Assembly (NCBI GenBank): GCA_963691835.1
Contig: OY829383.1
Coordinates: forward strand, 2,852,001-2,916,000
Length of the DNA: 64,000 bases
Direction: 5' to 3'
Source: G963691835 sp963691835
GTDB lineage: Bacteria > Pseudomonadota > Alphaproteobacteria > Thalassobaculales > Thalassobaculaceae
Shown here one piece after another: positions 43,698 through 52,724 of the stretch. Within the stretch, counting starts at the first letter, position 1, and the number at the start of each line of letters is the position of its first letter. The position numbers were made by a program, and so were the translations under genes. Under the pieces are notes generated by a model. It worked only from the letters and a program-made list of their open reading frames with translations. It ran no database searches and was not told the DNA's origin.

Positions 43698-44705
43698 TTA
43701 CAGGGTGCGGCCCATGGCGGTGGCGGTATCGAGCATCCGGTTGGAGAAGCCCCATTCGTTGTCGTACCAGGACATGACCCGCACCAGCTTGCCGTCGATC
43801 ACCTGGGTCTGCTTCAGGTCGAAGGTCGAACTGTGAGCGTCGTGATTGAAGTCGATCGACACCAGCGGCGCCTCATTGGTGCCGAGGATGCCTTTCAACT
43901 GGTTGGAGCCTGCCGCCTCGCTGATCGCGGCATTGACCTCCTCGACAGTCGTTTCCTTCTTCGGCACGAACTTGAAGTCGATCAGGCTGACGTTCGAGGT
44001 CGGAACCCGGATTGCGGTGCCGTCGAGTTTGCCCGACAGCTCCGGCAGGACGAGACCAACGGCCTTGGCTGCACCGGTTGACGTCGGGATCATCGAGGAG
44101 GCGGCAGACCGTGCCCGGTGAAGATCCTTGTGCAGCGTGTCCAGCGTCGGCTGATCGCCCGTGTAGGCATGGATCGTGGTCATGTAGCCCTGCTCGATCC
44201 CGATGGCCTTATCGAGAACGTAGGCGACCGGGGCGAGGCAGTTGGTGGTGCAGGACGCGTTCGAGATCACCTCGTGCTCGGCCGTGATCTTGTCGTGGTT
44301 CACGCCGTAGACGACGGTGAGGTCCGCACCCGTCGCCGGAGCGGAGATCAGAACCCGCTTGGCGCCCGCTTGGAGGTGGAGAGCTGCCTGCTCCCGCTTG
44401 GTGAAGATGCCCGTGCACTCCAGCACGATGTCCACGCCCAGCTCGCCGTGCGGAAGGTTCGCAGGGTCCCGCTCGGCCGTCACTTTGATCGGGCCGCGGC
44501 CAAGGTCCATCGTATCTCCGTCGACGGTCACCTCTCCCGGGAAGCGGCCGTGGTTCGAGTCGAACTTGAATAGATGCGCATTCGCCTCGACGGGGCCGAG
44601 ATCGTTGATCGAGACGACTTGGATGTCCTCACGCCCGCTCTCGTAAAGGGCCCGCAGTACGAGCCGGCCGATCCGGCCAAATCCGTTGATCGATACTTTC
44701 GTCAT
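43698..44705 (-). CDS. gap: Glyceraldehyde-3-phosphate dehydrogenase
   Basis: This 335-residue enzyme has the NAD fold 'VSINGFGRIGRLVLRAL', catalytic Cys in SNASCTTNCLAP, His in 'TTIHAYTGDQPTLD', and 'SWYDNEWGFSNRM'. Sequence type is the usual bacterial phosphorylating GAPDH; 'SINDLG' follows the NAD fold and is consistent with NAD or dual cofactor use. It lies between tkt and fba. Confidence 0.96.
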   Translation of the reverse strand: MTKVSINGFGRIGRLVLRALYESGREDIQVVSINDLGPVEANAHLFKFDSNHGRFPGEVTVDGDTMDLGRGPIKVTAERDPANLPHGELGVDIVLECTGIFTKREQAALHLQAGAKRVLISAPATGADLTVVYGVNHDKITAEHEVISNASCTTNCLAPVAYVLDKAIGIEQGYMTTIHAYTGDQPTLDTLHKDLHRARSAASSMIPTSTGAAKAVGLVLPELSGKLDGTAIRVPTSNVSLIDFKFVPKKETTVEEVNAAISEAAGSNQLKGILGTNEAPLVSIDFNHDAHSSTFDLKQTQVIDGKLVRVMSWYDNEWGFSNRMLDTATAMGRTL

Positions 44706-44793
44706 CCTCTGTCCTCCCTAGTGCCCGCCCGGCGGGCTGCCTTCGCCGAGTGCCGCACGGGCATCGGTGTGAAACATGGTGATGTCGGGACCG

Positions 44794-46821
44794 CTAGCCT
44801 TGCTTGGACAACGCGTCGCGTGCGGCCGCGGCAACCGCTTCCGCCGTGATCCCGAAATGCGCGTAAAGATCTGCCTGTGGGCCGGATGCCCCGAAGCTGT
44901 CCATGCCGACAAAGGCATCGGCCGGTCGCAGATAACGGTCCCAGCTCTGGCGAATGCCCGCTTCGATCGCAACTCGAACGCCGCCGCTCCCAAGCACTTT
45001 ATCCTGATCCGCCGGGGACCGGGCATCGAACAGGTCCTGGCACGGCATGGAGACGACCGCGGTACCGATGCCTTCCCCTTCGAGAATGTTCCGGGCCTTG
45101 CGCGCGATCTCCACCTCCGAGCCGGTGGCCATCAGCGTTACCTGCCGGCTTCCGGTCTTGGCGTCCGCCAGCACGTAGCCGCCGAGTTTCGCCAGGTTCT
45201 CACCAGAATGAACCGTCCGCGCCGGCGGCAGGCCCTGACGGGAGAGGGCGATGACCGAAGGGGTCGTCTTTGACGAAAGAGCGGCGGCCCAGCACTCCGC
45301 CGCCTCGATCGCGTCCGCTGGACGAAAGACGTTGAGATTGGGAATGGCGCGCAGGCTTGCCAGATGCTCGACAGGCTGGTGGGTCGGCCCATCTTCGCCG
45401 AGCCCAATGGAATCGTGCGTCATGACGTACACGACGCGGATGCCCATCAGCGCGGACAGCCGGATGGCCGGGCGGCAATAGTCCGTGAAGACCAGGAATG
45501 TGCCGCCATAGGGGACGAGGCCCTTATGCAGCGCCATGCCGTTCATCATCGCCGCCATGGCGTGCTCCCGCACCCCATAGTGGACATAGGAGCCGGAAGT
45601 TCCGGCATCGATCGGAGCGTGGGATTTGACCCGCGTGTTGTTTGAGCCAGTAAGGTCGGCGGAGCCGCCGATCACCTCGGGCCAAACCGGTACGATCTGC
45701 TCCAACGCCTTTTGAGAGGCGACCCGGGTCGCCAGCTTCGGGGGGTCGGAGGCGAGATCGCGCTTCAGGGACTGGATCGCGTCGTCGACCGCTTCTGGCA
45801 TCTCGCCTGCAATCGCGGCGTCGAAGGCCGACCGGGTCTTCGCGTCGGTGGCTTCCAGCCGGTCGAGCCAATCGTCCCGGGTTGCCGCGGCGGACCGGCC
45901 CAGCGCGCGCCAACCTTCCAGCACGTCGGCCGGAATCTCGAACGGTGCGGCCGTCCATCCGAGTTGCTCGCGGGTCGCGGCGATCTCGTCCCCGCCCAAC
46001 GGCGCACCATGCGAGGCTGCGGTGCCTGCCTTGTTCGGGGAGCCGAAGCCGATCGTGGTCTTGCAGGCAACGAGCGAGGGTTTGTCCGACGCCTGCGCTT
46101 CCTGGATCGCTTTGGCAACCGCCTCGGGGTCGTGCCCGTCGACCGCTACGACATGCCAACCATAAGCCTCGAAACGGCCGCGTGTGTCGTCGGAGACGGA
46201 GAGGCTGGTCGGCCCGTCGATGGAGATGCCGTTGTCGTCAAACAGAACAATCAGCTTCGACAACCCGAGATGACCTGCCAGCGAGGCTGCCTCGTGGCTG
46301 ATGCCTTCCATCAGGCAGCCATCGCCCGCGATGCAATAGGTGAAATGGTTGACGAGACCGGCGCCGAACCTGTCGGCCATGAGGCGCTCGGCCAGGGCCA
46401 TGCCGACGGCGTTGGCAAAGCCCTGACCCAGCGGGCCGGTGGTGGTCTCGATGCCGCTGGCATGACCGAACTCCGGATGGCCGGCGGTCTTCGAGCCGAT
46501 CTGACGGAAGTTCTTCAACTCCTCCAGCGTCATGTCCGGATAGCCCGTAAGGTGCAGAAGCGCATAGAGCAGCATCGACCCGTGGCCGGCGGAGAGCACG
46601 AACCTGTCCCGGTCCGGCCAGTCCGGTGCCGCCGGGTCGTATCGCAGAAAGCGACCGAACAGAACGGTGGCAACATCGGCCATGCCCATTGGCATGCCCG
46701 GATGTCCGGATTTCGCCGCCTCGACGGCGTCCATTGCCAATGCACGGATCGCATTGGACAGTCGGGCCACCTCGACACCGCCGGCGGCGATGTCACGCGG
46801 AGGAGTGACAGAGAGGGCCAT
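44794..46821 (-). CDS. tkt: Transketolase
   Basis: This is 675 residues from the ATG at 46821, which has GGAGCTACC before it; the frame is open upstream to 46941 without homology. The thiamine-diphosphate motif reads GDGCLMEGISHEA, with 'SGHPGMPMG' near the start, 'HDSIGLGEDGPTHQPVEHLASLRAIPN' and the catalytic Glu in the middle domain. It links glycolysis and the pentose phosphate pathway. It heads the tkt-gap-fba-thiE run. Confidence 0.96.
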   Translation of the reverse strand: MALSVTPPRDIAAGGVEVARLSNAIRALAMDAVEAAKSGHPGMPMGMADVATVLFGRFLRYDPAAPDWPDRDRFVLSAGHGSMLLYALLHLTGYPDMTLEELKNFRQIGSKTAGHPEFGHASGIETTTGPLGQGFANAVGMALAERLMADRFGAGLVNHFTYCIAGDGCLMEGISHEAASLAGHLGLSKLIVLFDDNGISIDGPTSLSVSDDTRGRFEAYGWHVVAVDGHDPEAVAKAIQEAQASDKPSLVACKTTIGFGSPNKAGTAASHGAPLGGDEIAATREQLGWTAAPFEIPADVLEGWRALGRSAAATRDDWLDRLEATDAKTRSAFDAAIAGEMPEAVDDAIQSLKRDLASDPPKLATRVASQKALEQIVPVWPEVIGGSADLTGSNNTRVKSHAPIDAGTSGSYVHYGVREHAMAAMMNGMALHKGLVPYGGTFLVFTDYCRPAIRLSALMGIRVVYVMTHDSIGLGEDGPTHQPVEHLASLRAIPNLNVFRPADAIEAAECWAAALSSKTTPSVIALSRQGLPPARTVHSGENLAKLGGYVLADAKTGSRQVTLMATGSEVEIARKARNILEGEGIGTAVVSMPCQDLFDARSPADQDKVLGSGGVRVAIEAGIRQSWDRYLRPADAFVGMDSFGASGPQADLYAHFGITAEAVAAAARDALSKQG

Positions 46822-47210
46822 GGTAGCTCCTGGCTCGCTGGGGACCCCTGTCGGTCTCTGGGACGAAGGGGAGGGCACGCCGAGCCTCTCCGGCGCGCAA
46901 AGCGCCGAGAACATGCCGCCGGTCGGTGTGAGCGTCAACATCCTAGAAACGCTGATCCGCCAGGGCCCCCAAGCTCTTCGATGAATCAGTCCCTAAGCGG
47001 ACAGCGCGAAGCCGCCGCATGGTCTCCGAAACCAACAGATGTCCCGTTTCATTTGGGTTTTGGGCTCGCACAAAGGCCGGATTCCACTGAAATGGAGCGA
47101 ACCAGCGCGATGCCTGAAGCAGCGGCCGCGTTGACGCTCGCCCAGCGTCGTCGATACAGTCGTCTCAGTAATGCGCCAAGCAACCTCCAAACGCGGCAAG
47201 AGGCAGGCCC
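46822..47210. other. Divergent intergenic region tkt / DUF4164
   Basis: This 389-bp stretch must contain the tkt promoter and that of the zapA transcript. No gene, strong dyad or terminator is recognised. Confidence 0.5.
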
Positions 47211-47429
47211 ATGTCCCGATTGCGTGATGCCACCTTAAGGCTGGAGCAGGCCGTAGACCGACTGGAAGGGGCGGCGGCCAAGGTCCTCGACGCGGACGGT
47301 GCCGAAGGACTGGCGGCCGAACTTGCGTCAGCGCGACGCGAATATGAAGTGCTCTCCCGAACGACGAACGAGGTCAGCGACAAGCTGGACCGCGCGATCG
47401 GGCGTCTGAAACTCGTGCTGGAGAGCTGA
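47211..47429 (+). CDS. DUF4164 family coiled-coil protein
   Basis: This 72-residue, nearly all-helical protein has heptad patterns ('LRLEQAVDRLEGAAAKVL', 'LDRAIGRLKLVLES'). DUF4164 genes regularly precede zapA in alphaproteobacteria, as here with a 3-bp gap. A role with ZapA in cell division is suspected from context only. Confidence 0.8.
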   Translation: MSRLRDATLRLEQAVDRLEGAAAKVLDADGAEGLAAELASARREYEVLSRTTNEVSDKLDRAIGRLKLVLES

Positions 47430-47432
47430 GCC

Positions 47433-47762
47433 TTGGCCCATGTCGACATCGTCGTGAACGGCAAGACCTATCGTATCGGCTGCGAGGACGGCCAAGAGCA
47501 GCGTCTGGAGATGCTCGCCCGGATGGTCGACGGCCATGTGAAGGACATGGTCGATCAAGTCGGCCAGCTCGGAGATGCGCGTCTCCTCGTCATGGCGTCC
47601 CTCCTTGTCGCAGATGAGCTGATGGACCTCCGCGAGGCGGCATCGGAGGTGGAGATGGACGCCGGCTCAGGCGGCGGCGAGATGGCGGATGAGATCGCCG
47701 ACGTCGTAGACAGTTTGGCCGGACGCGTCGAATCGATTGCCGCAAGGCTTGAGGGCGCCTAA
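47433..47762 (+). CDS. zapA: Cell division protein ZapA
   Basis: This is a 109-residue FtsZ-ring stabiliser. The N-terminal domain is 'VDIVVNGKTYRIGCEDGQEQRLEMLARMVDGHV', followed by the coiled-coil helix 'LLVMASLLVADELMDLREAASEVE'. The start is TTG at 47433. The conserved order zapA - 6S RNA - 5-FTHF cyclo-ligase follows. Confidence 0.92.
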   Translation: MAHVDIVVNGKTYRIGCEDGQEQRLEMLARMVDGHVKDMVDQVGQLGDARLLVMASLLVADELMDLREAASEVEMDAGSGGGEMADEIADVVDSLAGRVESIAARLEGA

Positions 47763-47771
47763 GTATGGTGG

Positions 47772-47935
47772 CGGACGGTGGCTGCGCGGTTCGTCAGGCC
47801 ATATTTATCCCTGGGGCTATATCCATCCTCTGGGAGCTGTCTCTTCCGGGGCCGAGGCCTTGGTATCGCGGCGCCCACCTGCTTTGCAGGCCACAGAGGA
47901 TATCTCGTGCCAACGGCCGATGTGGCTGCCGTCCA
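47772..47935 (+). ncRNA. ssrS: 6S RNA (approximate ends)
   Basis: The 196-bp gap between zapA and the 5-FTHF cyclo-ligase gene is the standard place of 6S RNA. Complementary ends GGACGG (about 47773) and CCGTCC (about 47929) could close the terminal stem; inner segments ATATCC..CCTCTG (47819-47831) and CAGAGGATAT (47893-47902) pair around a large central region, as expected. 6S RNA binds sigma-70 polymerase in stationary phase. Ends are estimated. Confidence 0.65.
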
Positions 47936-47958
47936 GTTTCATCTTAGAGCGCTGACGC

Positions 47959-48564
47959 GTGAGCCAATCAAACGATCTAGCACAAGAGAAGCGCGACGCG
48001 CGGGAACGGGCGAGAAAGCGGCGTGCCGAGGCGCATGAGCGTTTTTCCGGGTCCGCGCCCGACGCACTCGCTGACCGTTTCGTTGAGCGGTTCGGCGACG
48101 CACCAGCAGAGTGGTTGTCGGGATATTGGCCGATCCGTACTGAGATCGACCCGCGTGCCCTGCTCCAGCGGTTGCACGACGCGGGCGTGTCGATCGGTCT
48201 GCCAGTCGTGGTCGGACCCGCGGCCCCGTTGGTGTTCAGGCGCTGGCAGCCGGAATCCACCTTGGACGACGACCCTTTCGGTATACCGTCGCCGACCGGC
48301 GAGGCCGCTGAGATCCGGCCGGAGATCCTTTTGATTCCCCTTCTGGCATTCGACCGCTCTGGCTTCAGGCTCGGCTATGGCGGAGGCTTCTATGACCGGA
48401 CCCTTCAGCGTCTGCGGCAAACCTCGGCAGAGCACGGGCCGGTTCGGACAATCGGCGTCGCTTATGCGGATCAGGAGGTTGATCGCGTGCCGCGCGGCGC
48501 CAACGATCAACCAATCGACGCGGTCCTGACCGAACGCGGTCTGTTCGAGTTCCAGACGGAGTAG
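47959..48564 (+). CDS. fau: 5-formyltetrahydrofolate cyclo-ligase
   Basis: This 201-residue enzyme converts 5-formyl-THF to 5,10-methenyl-THF using ATP. The C-terminal 'LLIPLLAFDRSGFRLGYGGGFYDRTL' is diagnostic; the N-terminal basic region 'KRDARERARKRRAEAH' is also typical. The start is GTG at 47959. It is located directly after 6S RNA, whose processing or transcription it may share. Confidence 0.93.
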   Translation: MSQSNDLAQEKRDARERARKRRAEAHERFSGSAPDALADRFVERFGDAPAEWLSGYWPIRTEIDPRALLQRLHDAGVSIGLPVVVGPAAPLVFRRWQPESTLDDDPFGIPSPTGEAAEIRPEILLIPLLAFDRSGFRLGYGGGFYDRTLQRLRQTSAEHGPVRTIGVAYADQEVDRVPRGANDQPIDAVLTERGLFEFQTE

Positions 48565-48573
48565 GCTTTAGGC

Positions 48574-49389
48574 ATGCGGGTACTGTTCCTGGGCGATGTG
48601 GTTGGGCGCAGTGGCCGAACGGCGGTGATTGAGGCGTTGCCTTGGCTTCGGCGGCAGCTCTCACTCGACTTCGTTGTTGTGAACGCGGAGAACGCCGCCG
48701 CGGGTTTCGGGCTGACGGAGAGCATCTGCAACGATCTCTTCGAGGCGGGTGCCGACGTTCTGACAACTGGAAACCACGTCTGGGACAAGCGCGAGATCAT
48801 TGAGTACATCGATCGTGAGCCGAGGCTCCTGCGGCCCCTGAACTATCCGGACGGCACCCCGGGGGCGGGGGTCGGTTCATTCGAGATACGGGACGGCGCC
48901 CGTGTTGTCGTGATGAACGCGATGTTGCGGCTGTTCATGGACCCGTTGGACGATCCGTTCCGGGCCGTCGATGCCGCCTTATCCGCCTCGCCGCTTGGCT
49001 ACGCGTCCGACTTCGTTCTGGTCGATGTGCACGGGGAGGCGACGAGTGAGAAGATGGCCATGGGTCATGCGTTGGATGGACGGGCGTCGCTTGTCGTCGG
49101 CACTCATACCCACGTGCCGACCGCGGACACGATGATCCTGCCCGGCGGTACCGCTTATCAGACGGATGCGGGCATGTGTGGCGACTACGATTCCGTTATC
49201 GGTATGAAGAAAGACGCGCCCGTCGCCCGCTTCACGACCAAGATGCCGAGTGCCCGGCTGGAGCCGGCGGACGGGGATGCCACCGTTTGCGGCGTCTTTG
49301 TCGAAAGTGACCCGAAGACCGGTCTCGCTCAGCGCGTCGAAGCGGTCCGTGTCGGCGGCCGGTTATCCAAGTCGCTGCCTGCCACCTGA
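48574..49389 (+). CDS. YmdB-family metallophosphoesterase
   Basis: This 271-residue phosphodiesterase of the TIGR00282/YmdB group is active on 2',3'-cyclic nucleotides and cAMP in Bacillus. Metal motifs: FLGDVVGRSG, VVNAENAA, TTGNHVWDK, VDVHGEATSEK, GTHTHVPTAD. Length is normal. It lies 9 bp after the cyclo-ligase gene, as in many alphaproteobacteria, so it is probably co-transcribed. Confidence 0.93.
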   Translation: MRVLFLGDVVGRSGRTAVIEALPWLRRQLSLDFVVVNAENAAAGFGLTESICNDLFEAGADVLTTGNHVWDKREIIEYIDREPRLLRPLNYPDGTPGAGVGSFEIRDGARVVVMNAMLRLFMDPLDDPFRAVDAALSASPLGYASDFVLVDVHGEATSEKMAMGHALDGRASLVVGTHTHVPTADTMILPGGTAYQTDAGMCGDYDSVIGMKKDAPVARFTTKMPSARLEPADGDATVCGVFVESDPKTGLAQRVEAVRVGGRLSKSLPAT

Positions 49390-49475
49390 ATCGGTACGCC
49401 CTCCCGCGGCACACTTCGAATGAGTGGTGGTCTTTGCTGTACGCAAAACTATAGTCATGTGAGTTCTACAATCAG

Positions 49476-50993
49476 ATGGTGAGAGACGCTATGCGTACCC
49501 TTTTCCGATACTTACTGCTTACGCTGGCGGCGACTGTCGCATACGCCGGTGCGTTATCGGCAGAACCGCACCGCTTGGTCCTGCTGCACTTTAACGATTG
49601 GGACCAGATGGGTCCCGCAGGCGAGATCGCCAGCGTGATCAACGCGGAGAAAGCGGCCGCGGAATCAGAGGGTGCGACCGTTCTCGTCATCTTCGGAGGG
49701 GATCTGATCTCTCCGTCGCTGATGAGCAGCATCGATCAAGGCGCGCATATGATCGACCTCGCCGAGCGGATCGGTGTGGACTATGCGACCCTGGGAAACC
49801 ACGAGTTCGACTTCGGGCCCGAGGTGTTGAAGGCGCGGATTGCAGAGAGTGATTTTCCCTGGATTTCCAGCAATGTAACGGAGAACGGCAAGCCGATCCC
49901 TGGCGTCGACGGCACCGTTATGATTGAGGCTGGTGGCTACAAGATTGCCATGATTGGACTGACCACGCCGGACACGGCGTTTCTGTCCAGCCCCGGTGAG
50001 ACGATCGCGTTCGAGGACTATCAGTCTGCGGCCGCGCGGGAAGTGGCCGCGGTGAAGGAGGCGGGGGCCGACTTTGTCGTCATCCTGAGCCATGGCGGCG
50101 AGGAGCTTGAGCGGGAACTGACCCGCACGATGAAGAACGTGGATCTTGTCTTGGGTGGGCACGACCACGTGGCCCGCACGGCCTACAACGGCAGAAACAT
50201 GACCGTGTCCGCAGGCGCGCAAGGGGAGTTCATCGCCAGAACGGATATTCTTATGAACCGTGTGGAAAAGCGCGGGAAGCTCCGGTTCATCTGGACGCCG
50301 ACATTTGCATTGGCGGCAACGTCGGGTGCGACGCCCGATGCCGGGGTGCAGGCACGGGTCGAAGCGTACGAAGCCGAGCTTGACGAGGAGCTGGGTCAGA
50401 AGATCGGAACCGCGGGTGTTGAGATGGACACGCGCCGCTCTTCCATCCGCAGTCAGGAAACCGCGTTCGGGAACCTTGTTGCAGAAGCGAGCCGTGTGGC
50501 AACCGATGCCGATATCGGCTTTGCGAATGGTGGTGGGATCCGCGGCGACACAGTCTATGCGCCCGGAACGGAACTGACCCGGAAGACCATTCTGTCCGAG
50601 CTTCCTTTCGGCAATTCGACAGTGAAGCTTGAATTGACGGGCGCGCAGGTTCGGGAGGCGCTGGAAACCGGTGTCAGCCGGGTCGAGGAAGTTGCGGGCC
50701 GGTTCCCGCAGGTCGCCGGCCTGTCCTTCACGTTCGATGCGTCCAAACCGGCCGGCTCCCGTGTTGTCGAAGTCACAGTCGGCGGCAAGGCGCTGAGCGA
50801 CACGGCGACCTACTCTCTTGCCACCAACGACTACGTGGCAGGTGGCGGAGACGGTTACACCGTGTTCCGGGGGGCCAAGGTGCTGATCGATGGCGATGCC
50901 GGTGGTCTGCTCGCCAACCAGGTCATTGAGTACGTCCGCAGTGTCGGCACCGTATCGACCGGGACCGACGGGCGGATCAAGCGCCTCAACTGA
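49476..50993 (+). CDS. Periplasmic 5'-nucleotidase / cyclic phosphodiesterase (UshA-like)
   Basis: This 505-residue secreted enzyme has a signal peptide (cleavage near ALSA). The metallophosphoesterase part shows GGD, TLGNHEFDFG, LSHGG and GGHDH; the C-terminal nucleotidase domain has NGGGIR, LPFGN and NDYVAGGGDGY. The first metal motif, normally NDxHG, reads NDWDQ, so a usual His ligand is Asp. An internal ATG at 49491 is an equally good start. It probably scavenges phosphate and nucleosides. Confidence 0.88.
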   Translation: MVRDAMRTLFRYLLLTLAATVAYAGALSAEPHRLVLLHFNDWDQMGPAGEIASVINAEKAAAESEGATVLVIFGGDLISPSLMSSIDQGAHMIDLAERIGVDYATLGNHEFDFGPEVLKARIAESDFPWISSNVTENGKPIPGVDGTVMIEAGGYKIAMIGLTTPDTAFLSSPGETIAFEDYQSAAAREVAAVKEAGADFVVILSHGGEELERELTRTMKNVDLVLGGHDHVARTAYNGRNMTVSAGAQGEFIARTDILMNRVEKRGKLRFIWTPTFALAATSGATPDAGVQARVEAYEAELDEELGQKIGTAGVEMDTRRSSIRSQETAFGNLVAEASRVATDADIGFANGGGIRGDTVYAPGTELTRKTILSELPFGNSTVKLELTGAQVREALETGVSRVEEVAGRFPQVAGLSFTFDASKPAGSRVVEVTVGGKALSDTATYSLATNDYVAGGGDGYTVFRGAKVLIDGDAGGLLANQVIEYVRSVGTVSTGTDGRIKRLN

Positions 50994-51012
50994 CCATGGC
51001 TGGCCTCAGCGG

Positions 51013-51426
51013 TCAGGCCTTCTCAAAAACGATCTCCTGGGCCCCTTCCCACAGGGTTTTGGGGCCCAGTTCCTTCAGTTTGTCCAGATTGGACGTCAGC
51101 GTGATGAAATGGTTCCCGGCGAGTTGCCCGGCCTTGCTGGCAAAGCAGCAAGGGCCATACGCCAACAAGATCTCCGTCTCGCTGACGCCGCCGGGATAGA
51201 GGATGACCTGACCGGGAGCGGGATGGCTGGTGGCATCTTCGAAGCCGACGCCGAAATCCATGTCGCCAAGCGGAATCCAGACAGCCTCTCCGCTCCACCG
51301 CACATGCACGATCTTGCTGGTGAACGGCATGGCCGCCTCGAACGCGGCGACGGTTGCCGGGGCAAGATCTCGTTCAAACCGGGCGTCGAACACGATGCCC
51401 CCGGCGGTCACCTTCAATTCGCTCAT
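51013..51426 (-). CDS. DUF3830 family cyclophilin-like protein
   Basis: This 137-residue protein is of the DUF3830 type, thought to have a cyclophilin-like barrel: 'FERDLAPATVAAFEAAMPFTSKIVHVRWSGEAVWIPLGD' and 'NHFITLTSNLDKLKELG'. The biochemical role is unknown. Members often sit with amino-acid or hydantoin catabolic genes, in line with the D-amino-acid dehydrogenase 24 bp upstream. Confidence 0.8.
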   Translation of the reverse strand: MSELKVTAGGIVFDARFERDLAPATVAAFEAAMPFTSKIVHVRWSGEAVWIPLGDMDFGVGFEDATSHPAPGQVILYPGGVSETEILLAYGPCCFASKAGQLAGNHFITLTSNLDKLKELGPKTLWEGAQEIVFEKA

Positions 51427-51450
51427 CTCTCAATCCTCAAACGCGACCTG

Positions 51451-52704
51451 TCAAAAACGCTCGGCCCGGAAAGCCGTGAGATCAATTCCGGGATCTTTTC
51501 CTGAGATCAGATCGGCGACCAGACGCCCCGTGCGCGCCGACAGTGTCAAACCGATATGTCCGTGTCCAACATTGAAGTAGACGTTCCGCAGCGTGCCCGA
51601 ACGGCCCAGCACCGGCAGGCTGTCAGGGGTCGAGGGGCGGTTGCCGACCCACTCTCGGGTCACCTCTCCCTCGAGACCGGGGAGCGCCTTCCTCGCCATC
51701 GGGATCAGACGGCGGATGCGCCGGAAGTCAGGTTCGGCGTCGATCGCGTTGAACTCCGAGCCCGTCGTCAATCGCATTCCGTCCCGCATCGGCGCCAAGA
51801 CCAGGCTGTGTTCCCCGAGCGTTGTGGGACGCCGGAGCAAATGCTCCCCCTCGTGGGCGATGTTGACGTGGTAGCCCCGCTCCGCCTCCAACAGAATGTT
51901 TAGGCCCAGGGGCCGGGTTAGAGACTGTGTATAGGCACCCGTGCAGATCACGATTTCGTCCGGCGTGTGTATCCCCAGATCGGTGACGACCTTTGTCACC
52001 CCTTCAGGGCCGGTTTCCATGCGCATCACCTGCTCATGGAGGATGGTGCCGCCAAGCGACCGGAAGGCTTCCGCGTACGCTGTGGTCAGCGCAACGGGGC
52101 TGGTGACGAAGCCGTTGTCTGGTTGGTGATAACCGATCGTGTAGTCACGCGAGAGGTTTGGCTCCAACTGGCGGAGCTCGTCGGCGTTGAGTGTTTCGCT
52201 GCGGACACCTCGTTCGGCCTGGATCCGGCGCTCATCGGCGGTCTTCGCAAAGCCGGCCTCGTCCTTGTAGACCTTGAGCCATCCGACGGGTTTTACGATC
52301 CCCTCGATGCGATGGTCCTTCATGAGCTGGGTGTGCGCGTTCCCCGCCTCAACCGTCAGGGCACGGAGCTGGCGGGAAAGTTCGTCGGTCTTTGATGCTG
52401 CCGCCAAGAACTTGGCGACGAACGGCAGCATCTTGACGAGATGAGACGGTTTGAGCGCGAGCGGGGCCGCTGGGTCGAAAAGCATCTTGGGCACCTGTTT
52501 CCAGTTGCCCGGCGTGCTGACCGGATAAACGCTGCCCACGGCGATGGAGCCGGCATTGCCGAACGAGGTGGCGGTCCCGGGTTGGCGGCGGTCCACGAGT
52601 GTGACCGCATGACCATCCTTGGCCAACCAAAGGGCTGTAGCCGTGCCGACAACGCCCGCGCCGATCACCATTACTGACTTCTGGGGTCCTTTTGCGTCAC
52701 TCAT
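51451..52704 (-). CDS. dadA: D-amino-acid dehydrogenase (FAD-dependent)
   Basis: The ATG at 52704 gives 417 residues. The FAD motif 'VMVIGAGVVGTATALWLAKDGHAVTLVDRR' is near the N-terminus, and 'GNRPSTPDSLPVLGRSGTLRNVYFNVGHGHIGLTLS' is at the C-terminus as in DadA. It oxidises D-amino acids, passing electrons to the respiratory chain. It lies between a carnitine-dehydrogenase-like gene and DUF3830; all three run the same way. A glycine- or other amine-oxidase specificity cannot be excluded. Confidence 0.85.
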   Translation of the reverse strand: MSDAKGPQKSVMVIGAGVVGTATALWLAKDGHAVTLVDRRQPGTATSFGNAGSIAVGSVYPVSTPGNWKQVPKMLFDPAAPLALKPSHLVKMLPFVAKFLAAASKTDELSRQLRALTVEAGNAHTQLMKDHRIEGIVKPVGWLKVYKDEAGFAKTADERRIQAERGVRSETLNADELRQLEPNLSRDYTIGYHQPDNGFVTSPVALTTAYAEAFRSLGGTILHEQVMRMETGPEGVTKVVTDLGIHTPDEIVICTGAYTQSLTRPLGLNILLEAERGYHVNIAHEGEHLLRRPTTLGEHSLVLAPMRDGMRLTTGSEFNAIDAEPDFRRIRRLIPMARKALPGLEGEVTREWVGNRPSTPDSLPVLGRSGTLRNVYFNVGHGHIGLTLSARTGRLVADLISGKDPGIDLTAFRAERF

Positions 52705-52724
52705 GGCGCCAGCTCCCTGCAACC

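Noticed and set aside
45712..47238. 508-codon + strand frame over tkt
   Set aside because: It is antisense to transketolase and lacks domain features.
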